From assembly GCA_965279315.1 (NCBI GenBank), contig OZ257145.1, forward strand, positions 744,001 to 808,000: 64,000 bases of DNA, in the 5' to 3' direction. The notes under the pieces were generated by a model. That model did not search any database. It was not told where the DNA came from and saw nothing but the letters and a program-made list of their open reading frames with translations. A program made the translations under genes and the position numbers. Positions 25,080-33,519 of this stretch are shown here, one piece after another (positions within the stretch are counted from its first letter, which is position 1; each line of letters starts with the position of its first letter). The DNA is from JAPWJZ01 sp965279315 (GTDB lineage: Bacteria > Pseudomonadota > Alphaproteobacteria > Micavibrionales > UBA2020).

Positions 25080-26339
25080 TTAAGGCTTGGGTGCGGCGGG
25101 CGGCTTCGTTCCGGGGGCGGCAGCAGCGGGGGCTGTGCCGTCCGTCGGCAGCGGCGGGTTCAGCAGCGGCAGCGCCTTTTCCACAAGATTGACCCAGTAA
25201 CTTGCGCCAATCGGCAGCGCCGCGTCATTGAAGTCGTATTTTGCGGAATGGATGTCCTGGTAATCCTTCGCCCCTGGTTTGCCGGTGCCGAGCGCGATGT
25301 AGTTGCCGGGTTTCTGCTGCAGGTAGAACGCGAAATCCTCGGTGCCGAGCGTCGGCGGCACGGGGCTGATGACTTGCGAATCGCCGACCGTTTCTTTTGC
25401 CACGTCGATGGCGAAGGCGGTCGCATTCTTTTCGTTGACCAGCACGGGGTAACCCGCGCGCAGGTCGAAATCGATCAGCACGCCGTATTTCTTTTCCGTT
25501 TCATCCACCACGCGGATCATTTCATCCGTCAGGCGCGCATGAAGCGTTTCATCAAAGGTGCGCAGCGTGCCGGTGATCTTCGCGGTGTCGGGCAGCACGT
25601 TCGACGCATCGCCCTGTGTCGACAGCGCGGTGACGGTGAGCGTCGCCGTTGCCGTGGCGGGGATTTCTTTTTTCGCGATTTCCTTGAACGCGAGCGCGAC
25701 TTCGGCCGCCGCGCCCAGCACATCGGTCGTGTTTTCGGCGCGGCTGGTATGCCCGCCCTTGCCGCGCACGACGATGTCGAAATCTTCGGAAGCCGCCAGC
25801 ATCGGCCCCGGCCCCGTCGCCATCGTGCCGAGCGGCAGGCCCGGATAGTTGTGCATGCCATAGACTTCATCGGCGGGGAATTTGGTGAACAATCCCTGCT
25901 TGATCATTTCCTGCGCGCCGCCCACATGTTCTTCGGCGGGCTGGAAAACGAAATAAACCGTGCCGTCAAAATCCTTCGTCTGCGCCAGATGTTTTGCAGC
26001 GCCCAGCAGCATCGCCATATGGCCGTCATGGCCGCAGGCATGCATCGCGCCGTCGTTGCGCGACGCGTGCGTCAGGCCGGTTTTTTCCTGGATGGGCAGC
26101 CCGTCCATATCCGCGCGCAGCATGATCGCCTTGCCGCCCGGGCCGTTTTTCCCGTGCAGCACGCCAACGACGCCGGTTTTGGTCAGGCCGTGGACATCGA
26201 CGCCGAAATCTTCCAGCTGGCGGATGATGAAGCGCATCGTGCGCTTTTCTTCAAACGCGAGTTCGGGGTCCTGATGCAGCTTCTGGCGCCAGCGCGTCAT
26301 TTCCTGCTTCATGTCCTGGATTTTTTTGACGATACCCAT
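25080..26339 (-). CDS. M20D amidohydrolase (hippurate/amino-acylase-like)
   Basis: 419-residue metal-dependent hydrolase of the M20D group, which removes acyl groups from amino acids or conjugates. Motifs in order: LRADMDGLPIQEKT, HACGHDGHMAMLLGAA (Cys/His metal site), FQPAEEHVGGA (Glu pair), YGMHNYPGLPLGTMA, and the dimerisation domain with GGHTSRAENTTD. It has no signal peptide, so it acts in the cytoplasm. I chose ATG 26339, preceded by AAAGGA. The last roughly 30 residues are a Pro/Ala/Lys tail (ending PPAAPKP) not normal for the family. The exact substrate is unknown. Confidence 0.9.
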   Translation of the reverse strand: MGIVKKIQDMKQEMTRWRQKLHQDPELAFEEKRTMRFIIRQLEDFGVDVHGLTKTGVVGVLHGKNGPGGKAIMLRADMDGLPIQEKTGLTHASRNDGAMHACGHDGHMAMLLGAAKHLAQTKDFDGTVYFVFQPAEEHVGGAQEMIKQGLFTKFPADEVYGMHNYPGLPLGTMATGPGPMLAASEDFDIVVRGKGGHTSRAENTTDVLGAAAEVALAFKEIAKKEIPATATATLTVTALSTQGDASNVLPDTAKITGTLRTFDETLHARLTDEMIRVVDETEKKYGVLIDFDLRAGYPVLVNEKNATAFAIDVAKETVGDSQVISPVPPTLGTEDFAFYLQQKPGNYIALGTGKPGAKDYQDIHSAKYDFNDAALPIGASYWVNLVEKALPLLNPPLPTDGTAPAAAAPGTKPPAAPKP

Positions 26340-26548
26340 AGCTACAATATCCTTTGCGTCCGGAAGCCGTAACCCTCCGGGAAAAAGGCAGTCGCGCCTG
26401 TTAAAAATACGATAGGCCATCATGTTGATTCGGGGGGGTTCTGTCAATATGGGCACGGGATGGGCACGGGGGTAACAGATACGACGTTCTTTTTATTAGC
26501 TTATTTTGTTCTTGCTATGTTCCGTTTTTGATGATAGGATATAAAAAA

Positions 26549-27076
26549 ATGGAGATTGCACAGATGATCACCGGAAACCGACCCCTCCCCCGCCTCAAGA
26601 CCCTCAAAACCGAAATTTTCGCGCTGCTGACCCGCTTCGCCGTTTGGGTCGATGCCGTGCTGGAACCGTTTGAATCGGAAACCGGCCTGAGCCTCGCCCC
26701 CGCACTTGTCCCCGTCCGCATCAGCCAGACCCGCACCCGCCGCACGACCGCAGCGCGCATTTACCAGCGCCGCCGGATTGCGACGCGCATCGCCTTCGCC
26801 ATGCAGGAACTGGTGCGGCCGTCGCTGGAAAAGGAAGTCACCTATCCCCATAAATGGGCGGCACGCGTGTCGAAACGCCGCCAGCCTGCCGCCGCTGTTT
26901 CCCGGCACATCCGTTTCTCCGCCAACTCCTCTTCGCAACCCCTGATATCCGCGCCGCAAGCGGCTGCCCGCCGTGCCCGCGGCGCGGATACTTTTTCCGG
27001 ATTGCACATGGCGCGTCATATTTCCACAGGTGATCTTCATAAGGCGGCATTCACACCCCGCCATATGTCGGGATAG
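26549..27076 (+). CDS. Hypothetical basic protein
   Basis: 175 residues from ATG 26549 (AGGAT site upstream), unrecognised. The first half is moderately hydrophobic and helical (LKTEIFALLTRFAVWVDAVL); the middle is strongly Arg-rich (RTRRTTAARIYQRRRIATRI); the end is Ser/Ala/His-rich and probably disordered. A strong terminator 30 bases after the stop supports a real transcript. The opposite strand is also open here but has a less convincing composition. Function unknown. Confidence 0.55.
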   Translation: MEIAQMITGNRPLPRLKTLKTEIFALLTRFAVWVDAVLEPFESETGLSLAPALVPVRISQTRTRRTTAARIYQRRRIATRIAFAMQELVRPSLEKEVTYPHKWAARVSKRRQPAAAVSRHIRFSANSSSQPLISAPQAAARRARGADTFSGLHMARHISTGDLHKAAFTPRHMSG

Positions 27077-27106
27077 AACATCCGTCATTACCGGTGATCG
27101 AGCAGC

Positions 27107-27153
27107 ACCCCCTTCCTCCCCTTTTTGGCGAGGAAGGGGGTCTCCCGTTTTTA
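27107..27153 (+). terminator. Rho-independent terminator after 26549-27076
   Basis: ACCCCCTTCCTC (27107-27118) pairs perfectly with GAGGAAGGGGGT (27130-27141) across an 11-base loop; a TTTTT run follows at 27148-27152. Confidence 0.72.
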
Positions 27154-27175
27154 AAAATATATGCGATAATGGCGC

Positions 27176-27463
27176 ATGGCGCGCAAACTCAGCAAAGACG
27201 AATATATCTGCCAGGACTGCGGTTACATGGGCCGTGCGGCGCTGAAGCTGCGCGGCAGCAGCATTGTCGAGAAGCTGTTATGGTGCGTGCTGATTATCCC
27301 GGGCCCGCTTTATTCGTGGTGGCGGCGGCAGGGCGGAGAAGTGGAATGTGCAAGCTGCAAGGACGGCTATATCGTCAAGGTCGATAGCAAGCTGGGACTG
27401 GTCATGCTGGAAAACAAATTGCGCGGCGGCGAAAAGCGCAAACCGATCATCAGGAAGAACTGA
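27176..27463 (+). CDS. Small zinc-ribbon membrane protein
   Basis: 95 residues. Two cysteine pairs, YICQDCGYMG at residues 11-20 and VECASCKDGY at about 56-65, form a probable zinc ribbon interrupted by one hydrophobic helix (LLWCVLIIPGPLYSWW). No known family was recognised. There is no clear ribosome site before ATG 27176. The next gene starts 1 base after its stop, so the two are probably one operon and may work together. Confidence 0.65.
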   Translation: MARKLSKDEYICQDCGYMGRAALKLRGSSIVEKLLWCVLIIPGPLYSWWRRQGGEVECASCKDGYIVKVDSKLGLVMLENKLRGGEKRKPIIRKN

Positions 27464-27464
27464 C

Positions 27465-28283
27465 ATGAAGCTTTGCAAATACTGGGATGTCGCGGAAATA
27501 TCCGCGCCCGATGCCGACGGGAAAACGCTGCGCCTGCGCAAATGGGGCGGATCGAATATTAGCCTTGATGACGCGCGCAAACAGGCGCGTGTTGCGCTGG
27601 AGGATCTGGTGCGCCGCGTTGCAGCCAAAACATTCCGCCGCGACGATTACAGTTACAGCATGCGCGACGTGCCGGAGGAACTCGTAAAAGAAATCGGCGC
27701 GGCCGCAGGTGTCACGCGCAACGGCAAGGGCTGTCTTGTGCTGAACACGGCGGATGCCATGTTCGTCGATATCGATATTTCCACGCCCGGATTTTTCGCC
27801 AAGCTGTTTGGCGCGACGCGGGAAGCGGCTGAAAAGAAATACATTGCGAAGCTGAAAGAATATCTGGTGCAGAACCCGGATGCGGGCGTGCGCATTTACC
27901 GCACGCGCGGCGGATTACGCTACCTGTTCACCCATGCGCCGCAGCCCGTGAATGACGCAGCGATTGCGCTGCTGCGCCAGCTGGGGTCTGACAAATTATA
28001 TGTGCAGCTGTGCCGCAACCAGAGCTGCTACCGCGCACGCCTGACGCCCAAGCCGTTCCGCATCGGCTGCGGCCGCATCGAGGGGCATTATCCCTATGCG
28101 ACGCCCGCCTTGCAGGACGGCTTCAAACGCTGGCTGGAGATGTACACCAGAAATAGCGACGGTTATGCCGTCTGCGAATTCCTGGCGGCGGAAGGCAGCA
28201 GCCGCATCCACCCCGCCATCGCGCCCGTTATGGGGGAACACGACACCGCATCACGCGCAACAACCCCCCTGCCGCTCGCGTAA
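27465..28283 (+). CDS. Uncharacterised protein with possible primase-polymerase-like core
   Basis: 272 residues. I recall the phrase pattern RIYRTRGGLRYLFTH ... RARLTPKPFRIGCG from uncharacterised proteins in several phyla, but know no function. The central part has a hydrophobic strand with an acidic pair, AMFVDIDIS (about residue 100), then VRIYRTRGGLRYLFTH. This order resembles archaeo-eukaryotic primase (AEP) motifs I (DxD) and II (s-x-H), although the AEP His is Arg here. Cysteines cluster in CRNQSCYRARL. Start ATG 27465 directly follows the zinc-ribbon gene's stop. It ends before a bidirectional terminator shared with the RTX gene. Confidence 0.68.
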   Translation: MKLCKYWDVAEISAPDADGKTLRLRKWGGSNISLDDARKQARVALEDLVRRVAAKTFRRDDYSYSMRDVPEELVKEIGAAAGVTRNGKGCLVLNTADAMFVDIDISTPGFFAKLFGATREAAEKKYIAKLKEYLVQNPDAGVRIYRTRGGLRYLFTHAPQPVNDAAIALLRQLGSDKLYVQLCRNQSCYRARLTPKPFRIGCGRIEGHYPYATPALQDGFKRWLEMYTRNSDGYAVCEFLAAEGSSRIHPAIAPVMGEHDTASRATTPLPLA

Positions 28284-28305
28284 CGCAACATGTCGCCCAA
28301 GATGC

Positions 28306-28340
28306 AAAAAACCCTGCGGGTGATGCCCGCAGGGTTTTTT
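28306..28340. terminator. Bidirectional terminator between 27465-28283 and the RTX gene
   Basis: Perfect 15-bp stem (28306-28320 with 28326-28340): AAAAAA, CCCTGCGGG core, 5-base loop, TTTTTT. The A and T tracts make it work for both converging genes. Confidence 0.93.
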
Positions 28341-28352
28341 GTTAGGTCAGGT

Positions 28353-28368
28353 ACGTAACGCGTTACGT
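28353..28368. repeat. 16-bp perfect palindrome over the RTX stop codon
   Basis: ACGTAACGCGTTACGT is a perfect palindrome whose centre lies at 28360/28361. It includes the TAA of the RTX gene (28363-28365) and sits 12 bases from the terminator. It may be a protein-binding site or chance. Confidence 0.45.
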
Positions 28369-31300
28369 CACGATGATGTTGCCGTTCGTCAGCGCCGTCA
28401 ATTCGTCGGTGCCGAGGCCGGTGCCGTTGACGATCGCGATTTGCGTCCAGACATGGCCGCCCACCGCGCCGTTCGCATCGACCTTGATGATCGTGTTCGC
28501 GCCCTGCGTCGTGAACTGGATGTAGTCCTCGATCACGCCCGAATAGACGCCGGAGATGAGGTTGTGGATGTCAATCGCATCGCCGCCGATCCCGACCTGG
28601 AAGTCGGTGATGGTGTCGATGCCTTGGCCGGTTGCGCCGAAGTAGAAGATATCGGAATCGCCGCCGCCGGTGAGACGGTCGGTGCCGATGCCGCCTTCGA
28701 GGAAGTCGGAACCGAGGCCGCCATCGAGCGTATCGTTACCAGCGCCGCCGACCAGCGAGTTTGAGCTCTCATTGCCGGTGATGACGTTGATGCCCGAGCT
28801 ACCGAAACCGTCGATGTTGCCAGCGCCGGTCAGCAGGTTCAGCCTTTCAAAGCCGGTGCCCAGCGTCCAGTCGACGGTGGAGTTGACGGTGTCGATCGCG
28901 CCCGCCGTGTCGGTCAGCACATCGCCGGTGCTGTCGACAAAGAAGGTATCGTTGCCGCCGCCGCCGTTCAGGTGGTCGTTGCCGCCGCGGCCATCGAGCG
29001 TGTTCGCGCCCGCGTTGCCGGTGATGGTGTTGTCGGCAGCATTGCCGAAACCGCTCAGCGCGCCGCTGCCGGTCAGGGTCAGGTTATCGACAGTCGCATC
29101 GCCCTGCACGTTCATGTCGAAGCTGACGCTGGAGACAACCGTATCGGTGCCGATGGCGGAACCGATGACGCTGTCGCCTGCGTTATCGACGATGAAGTTG
29201 ACCGCGCCGACGCCGAAGTGAGTCATGACATCCGCGCCCGTGCCGCCGTCAATCGTGCCGAGGCCGTAATGCGTGATCGCGTTGTTGAGCGTGTTGCCCT
29301 TGGCAAGGCCGTTCGAGAACATCTCGAGGTTTTCAAGGTTCGCGCCCAAGGTATACGCGCTGGCGGTCGTGCGCACCGTATCGGTGCCGCCCGTGGCAGT
29401 TTCGACAATCACGTCGTTCTGGGCATCGACGATGTAAAGGTCATTGTCGTCGCCGCCGACGAGACGGTCGGTGCCGGTGCCGCCATTGAGCGTATCGTTG
29501 CCCGCAAGGCCGGTCAGCGTGTTGTTGCCCGAGTTGCCGGTGATGACATCATCGCCCGAAGTGCCCGTCACGGCTAGGTTCGCGGTGCCGGTCAGGATCA
29601 GGTTTTCGACGTTGCTGCCGTTCAGGGTATAGTTGACGGAGGTGTAGACGGTATCGTTGCCTTCGCCAAAGTTTTCAAACACGGCATCGGCTGCGTTGTC
29701 GATGTAGTAGACATCGTCGCCATCGCCGCCGAACATGCTGTCGCCGCCGGTGCCGCCATCGAGCGTGTCGTTGCCGAGGCCTGCGTAAATCGCATCATTG
29801 CCGCCGAGGCCCTGGAAGTAGTTGTCGCCATCGGTGCCGTTGAACACGTTATCGAGGCTGTTGCCGGTCCCGTTGAGCGGGCCCGCGACAAGGTTGTCGA
29901 GGGTCAGGACTTCGATGCCGGTGCCGAGCGTGAACGAGACGGAGGAGAAAACCTCGTCGAAGCTGTTGCCATTGTCGGTTGCGACATCGCCCACGTTATC
30001 GACGATGAAGTAATCGTTGCCGCCGCCGCCTTCCATCGAATCCGCGCCAGCCAGGCCGTCGAGCGTGTTAGCGCCCGCGTTGCCGATAAGCGTGTTGTTA
30101 ACCGCGTTGCCGGTCGCGTTGAAGTCGCCCGTGCCGGTGAGGGTCACGTTTTCGAAATCAGCGCCGAGGGTGTAGGAGTAGCCCGCGACGACGGTGTCGT
30201 TGCCTTCGCCTGCGTTTTCGGACAGCACGTCGCCCGGGTTGTCGGTGACATAGGTGTCGTTGCCGTCGCCGCCGATCAGCGTATCAAGACCCGCGCCGCC
30301 GTCCAGCGTGTTGTTGCCCGACCCGCCGGTGATGGTGTTGGCGAGTGCGTTGCCGGTGCCGTTGATGTTGCCGCCGCCGAGGTTCAGGATTTCGACTTCC
30401 GTCGTCGCGCCCAGCGTATAGCTGACCGAAGCGTTGACGGTGTCGGTGCCTTCGCCGTTGTTTTCGAACACCTGGTCGCCTGCGTTATCGACGAAATAGC
30501 TGTCGTTGCCGAGACCGCCGGACATTGCATCCGCGCCGCCCATGCCGTCGATATAGTTGTCTTGGCCGTTGCCGGTGATGACGTTGGTGCCCGAATCACC
30601 GATCGCGGTGACCGCGGTGCCGGTGATGATCAGGTTTTCGATGTTGCCGGACAGGGTGTAGCTGACCGAAGAAATAACGGTATCGGTGCCCTGACCCGCG
30701 AGTTCGGAGACCACATCCGATGTGCTATCGACGATGAATGTATCGTTGCCGAAGCCGCCGATCATGGTGTCGTCGTTCAGGCCGCCATCCAGCGTATCGT
30801 TGCCATCGCCGCCCGACAGGAAGTCGTTGCCCGCAAGGCCGGTCAGCGTGTTGTTGCCCGAGTTGCCGGTGATGATGTTGGCGTTGGCATTACCCACGCC
30901 GTTGATGTTCGTGCTGCCGGTCAGGCTGAGATTATCGACATCCAGCGTATTGACGGCGAGATCCCAGCTGATGCTGGAGCGGACTTCGTCACCCGTGACG
31001 TTACCGTCAACGGTATCGCCCGCGTTATCGACCACAAAGATCGTGCGGAGGTTGTTCGCGGTGCTGCTCATGATATCCGCACCGGCTCCGCCATCCAGTG
31101 TCTCAGCGCCAGTCTGGGTAAAAGCCGTTGACTGCACATTGTTGACCAGAGTATCGATGCCGCCGCCGCCCAGCAGGACGTTGTTTACCGAGGGCGTGCC
31201 GTATTTGAAGCCGTTGATGGTGGAGTTGTCCGTAATGACGTTTGCGCCGGTGTTGCCGGTCGCGGTCATTGCGAGATTGGGGCCGTATTTGTTGGAGTAG

Positions 31301-32754
31301 CCTTGCAGCGTGAGGTTCTCAAGGTCGCCCGAGAGGGTGTAGGAGATATTGGCGTTCACGATAACGGTGTCGGTGCCTGCAGCCGCGCCCTCGGAAACGA
31401 CGTCGCCGGTGTTATAAACGATATAGGTGTCGTTGCCCGCGCCGCCGATGAGCGTATCGGTGCCGCCCGCGCCGCCGCCGTCCAGCGTGTTGCCGAGCGC
31501 GTTACCGATGATGACGTTCGCGCCGGTGGTGCCGGTTGCGGTTGCGCCTGCGCCTGCAAGAGCGGTCAGGGTGAGGTTCTCGACCGAAACCGCGCTGCTG
31601 AGGTTATAGGTGACGTCGGACACGATCGTGTCGGTTTCGGTGCCGCCATTGATGACTTCGCTGCCCGAATGCACAAAGAGCGTATCGTTGCCGCCGTTGC
31701 CGTTCAGGGTGTCGGTCCCGGACACGCCATCAAGCGAGTTGTTGCCCGAGTTGCCGTTGATGACGTTATCAGCCGCGTTGCCGGTGCCGTTGAAGGCGCC
31801 GGTGCCGGTCAGGTTGAGGTTTTCAAAGTTGGCAAGCAGCGTGTAGGTGAAGCCCGCATTGACGGTATCGGTGCCTTCGCCGACGCCTTCGGTTACGCTG
31901 TCGGTGTTGACATCCAGGAAATAGACATCATTGCCCAGGCCGCCGGCCATGCCGTCGTCGCCGGTGCCGCCATCGAGGCTGTCATTGCCCGCGCCGCCCA
32001 CCAGCGTATCGTTGCCACCGCCGCCGAGCAGCGTGTTGCCGAGGCCGTTGGCGGTCAGGATGTTCGCGCCGGTGGAGCCGGTCGCGGTTGCGCCCGCGCC
32101 TGCGGCTGCGGACAGGGTGAGGTTTTCAACGTTCGTGCTGTTGGTCAGCAGGCTCCAGCTCAGGTCGGCGATGATGGTGTCGCCCGTTGCCGTGGTGCCG
32201 GTTGCCACGTCGCCTGCATTGTCGACGAGGAATACAACGTTGTTGCCGCTGCTGGCGGCAATCATGACGTCCGCGCCTGCGCCGCCATCCAGCGTGTTTG
32301 TGCCGGTCGCTTCGCTGACCAGCGTGTTATTGCCCGCGTTGCCCGTCAGGGTGACGCCGCCCACGCCGAAGCTGTTGATCCGGCCATTTTCGATGAAATC
32401 GCCGAGCGTCCAGTTGACGAGCGTGTTGACTTCGTCGATGCCGCCGCCTGCGGAGGTCGCATCGGTTTCTTCAACCACATCGGTCAGGCTGTCAACGTAG
32501 TAAATGTCGTTGCCGTCGCCGCCATACATGAAATCGTTGCCGGTGCCGCCGTTAAGCGTGTCATTGCCGTCGCCGCCCAGCAGCGTGTCGTTATCCGCGC
32601 CGCCGTTCAGAATGTCATTGCCCGCGCCGCCGTCCACAAGGTCATCACCCGCATCAGCGTTGACGGTGTCGCTGCCTTTGTCCGCCAAAATAATATCGGC
32701 GCCTGCGGTGCCGAGAAGAGTTTCGCTAGCGCTAGTGCCTTTGACGGTGGTCAT
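28363..32754 (-). CDS. Large RTX (hemolysin-type calcium-binding) repeat protein
   Basis: 1463-residue predicted type I-secreted surface or extracellular protein. It starts MTTVKGTSASETLLGTAGAD, already RTX-like, and is built almost wholly of Ca-binding nonapeptide blocks (GGxGxDxLx, for example GGDGNDTLNGGTGND) alternating with a beta module of the form VDNxGDxVxExxxEGTDTV..SVSYTLG..VENLxLTG...GNxxxNxITGN. I count about 14 such modules of 80-100 residues. The last roughly 110 residues (IDTITDFQVGIGGDAIDIHN onward) match the T1SS C-terminal target domain. There is no N-terminal signal, protease or lipase domain. ATG 32754 has an AAAGGAC site. No T1SS transporter genes are nearby. Adhesin, matrix or S-layer-like roles are possible. 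Confidence 0.93.
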   Translation of the reverse strand: MTTVKGTSASETLLGTAGADIILADKGSDTVNADAGDDLVDGGAGNDILNGGADNDTLLGGDGNDTLNGGTGNDFMYGGDGNDIYYVDSLTDVVEETDATSAGGGIDEVNTLVNWTLGDFIENGRINSFGVGGVTLTGNAGNNTLVSEATGTNTLDGGAGADVMIAASSGNNVVFLVDNAGDVATGTTATGDTIIADLSWSLLTNSTNVENLTLSAAAGAGATATGSTGANILTANGLGNTLLGGGGNDTLVGGAGNDSLDGGTGDDGMAGGLGNDVYFLDVNTDSVTEGVGEGTDTVNAGFTYTLLANFENLNLTGTGAFNGTGNAADNVINGNSGNNSLDGVSGTDTLNGNGGNDTLFVHSGSEVINGGTETDTIVSDVTYNLSSAVSVENLTLTALAGAGATATGTTGANVIIGNALGNTLDGGGAGGTDTLIGGAGNDTYIVYNTGDVVSEGAAAGTDTVIVNANISYTLSGDLENLTLQGYSNKYGPNLAMTATGNTGANVITDNSTINGFKYGTPSVNNVLLGGGGIDTLVNNVQSTAFTQTGAETLDGGAGADIMSSTANNLRTIFVVDNAGDTVDGNVTGDEVRSSISWDLAVNTLDVDNLSLTGSTNINGVGNANANIITGNSGNNTLTGLAGNDFLSGGDGNDTLDGGLNDDTMIGGFGNDTFIVDSTSDVVSELAGQGTDTVISSVSYTLSGNIENLIITGTAVTAIGDSGTNVITGNGQDNYIDGMGGADAMSGGLGNDSYFVDNAGDQVFENNGEGTDTVNASVSYTLGATTEVEILNLGGGNINGTGNALANTITGGSGNNTLDGGAGLDTLIGGDGNDTYVTDNPGDVLSENAGEGNDTVVAGYSYTLGADFENVTLTGTGDFNATGNAVNNTLIGNAGANTLDGLAGADSMEGGGGNDYFIVDNVGDVATDNGNSFDEVFSSVSFTLGTGIEVLTLDNLVAGPLNGTGNSLDNVFNGTDGDNYFQGLGGNDAIYAGLGNDTLDGGTGGDSMFGGDGDDVYYIDNAADAVFENFGEGNDTVYTSVNYTLNGSNVENLILTGTANLAVTGTSGDDVITGNSGNNTLTGLAGNDTLNGGTGTDRLVGGDDNDLYIVDAQNDVIVETATGGTDTVRTTASAYTLGANLENLEMFSNGLAKGNTLNNAITHYGLGTIDGGTGADVMTHFGVGAVNFIVDNAGDSVIGSAIGTDTVVSSVSFDMNVQGDATVDNLTLTGSGALSGFGNAADNTITGNAGANTLDGRGGNDHLNGGGGNDTFFVDSTGDVLTDTAGAIDTVNSTVDWTLGTGFERLNLLTGAGNIDGFGSSGINVITGNESSNSLVGGAGNDTLDGGLGSDFLEGGIGTDRLTGGGDSDIFYFGATGQGIDTITDFQVGIGGDAIDIHNLISGVYSGVIEDYIQFTTQGANTIIKVDANGAVGGHVWTQIAIVNGTGLGTDELTALTNGNIIVT
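28640..32690 (-). repeat. About 14 diverged RTX modules within the gene
   Basis: Each module pairs one or more Ca-binding nonapeptides with a VENLTLTG-type beta segment. Module ends vary in number of nonapeptides (one to five), so the array is not a clean tandem duplication. DNA identity between modules is modest, with local runs such as the reverse complement of GGCAACGATAC recurring. Confidence 0.8.
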
Positions 32755-32991
32755 GGATGTGTAGTCCTTTGTTTGTAAAAAATGATGATGGGCGAATTTT
32801 TGAGCCGGAATCCTAGATGGCGAATATACGCATGTTTCCTTGGATTGACTAGGGGATTTTAGTATCGGGAGGCGCGTAGCCTTGCGTTTTGCATGTTCAG
32901 TTATGGTGCTATCGTCCCGTTGCCGACAGGCGTATCTGATGCTAATGATCGTGTGTTTTTTTAATTCCATTGCTGGCGCAAAGATCGTCGT

Positions 32992-33519
32992 ATGACAAAA
33001 AAACCGCCTCTTGAATCGTTATATGGCATATGTGGCCAGTTGGGCGCGTACCGGTTGTTTCCGGTATTCCAGAATACGGCACCCGAAATGCGCGAGACGA
33101 TCATCGCATTCTGGCAAAAAAACCGCGCGCTGCCCGACAGCGCCGATGGCCAGACCCGTGCGAAGCAGGTTGTCATTCTGGCCGCTGACCATGACGACCA
33201 GCCCGTCGGCGTCAGCACCGTATATAAGGACGATTTCATGCATACCGGCATGAAGGACGCGCCGCGCGGCAGTTTCTATTTCTTCCGCACCTTTGTGCAG
33301 CCGGGCGACCGCGTGCATCACCTGTCGAAGAAAATCACGGGCTGCACCTATGACCACCTGAAAACTTTCGCGGAGGCCGACAAGCCCAAAGGCGTCGTGA
33401 TTGTGGCGGAGAATCCGAAGCTGACCAAGCCTGTACTGGACCGGCTGGTCGGATCGCTCGGCTGGATTCATATCGGCGTGGATTCGCGCGGCAAGCTGGT
33501 CTATCGCCGCGATTTCTAA
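32992..33519 (+). CDS. GNAT-like N-acetyltransferase (divergent)
   Basis: 175 residues. The order of elements fits a GNAT fold: an N-terminal helix pair ending in FWQKNRALP, a beta strand QVVILAADHDDQPVGVSTVY, the FYFFRTFVQPGDRVHHLSKK stretch where GNATs bind the pyrophosphate of CoA, and C-terminal strands GVVIVAEN and YRRDF. The classical Q/RxxGxG/A loop is weak (QPGDRVHHLSKKI), so activity is uncertain. It lies between the divergent RTX gene and the convergent TIGR03032 gene; its TAA shares two bases with that gene's TAG. Confidence 0.6.
   Translation: MTKKPPLESLYGICGQLGAYRLFPVFQNTAPEMRETIIAFWQKNRALPDSADGQTRAKQVVILAADHDDQPVGVSTVYKDDFMHTGMKDAPRGSFYFFRTFVQPGDRVHHLSKKITGCTYDHLKTFAEADKPKGVVIVAENPKLTKPVLDRLVGSLGWIHIGVDSRGKLVYRRDF

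Noticed and set aside
26501..27088. Minus-strand gene of 195 codons
   Set aside because: Overlaps the plus-strand gene at 26549, which has a ribosome site and a following terminator; the antisense protein is Gly/Arg/His-rich with no motif.
28640..32690. CRISPR or tandem DNA repeat array
   Set aside because: The recurring GC-rich words are codons of RTX nonapeptides in one long reading frame; spacing is irregular and no fixed repeat/spacer pattern exists.
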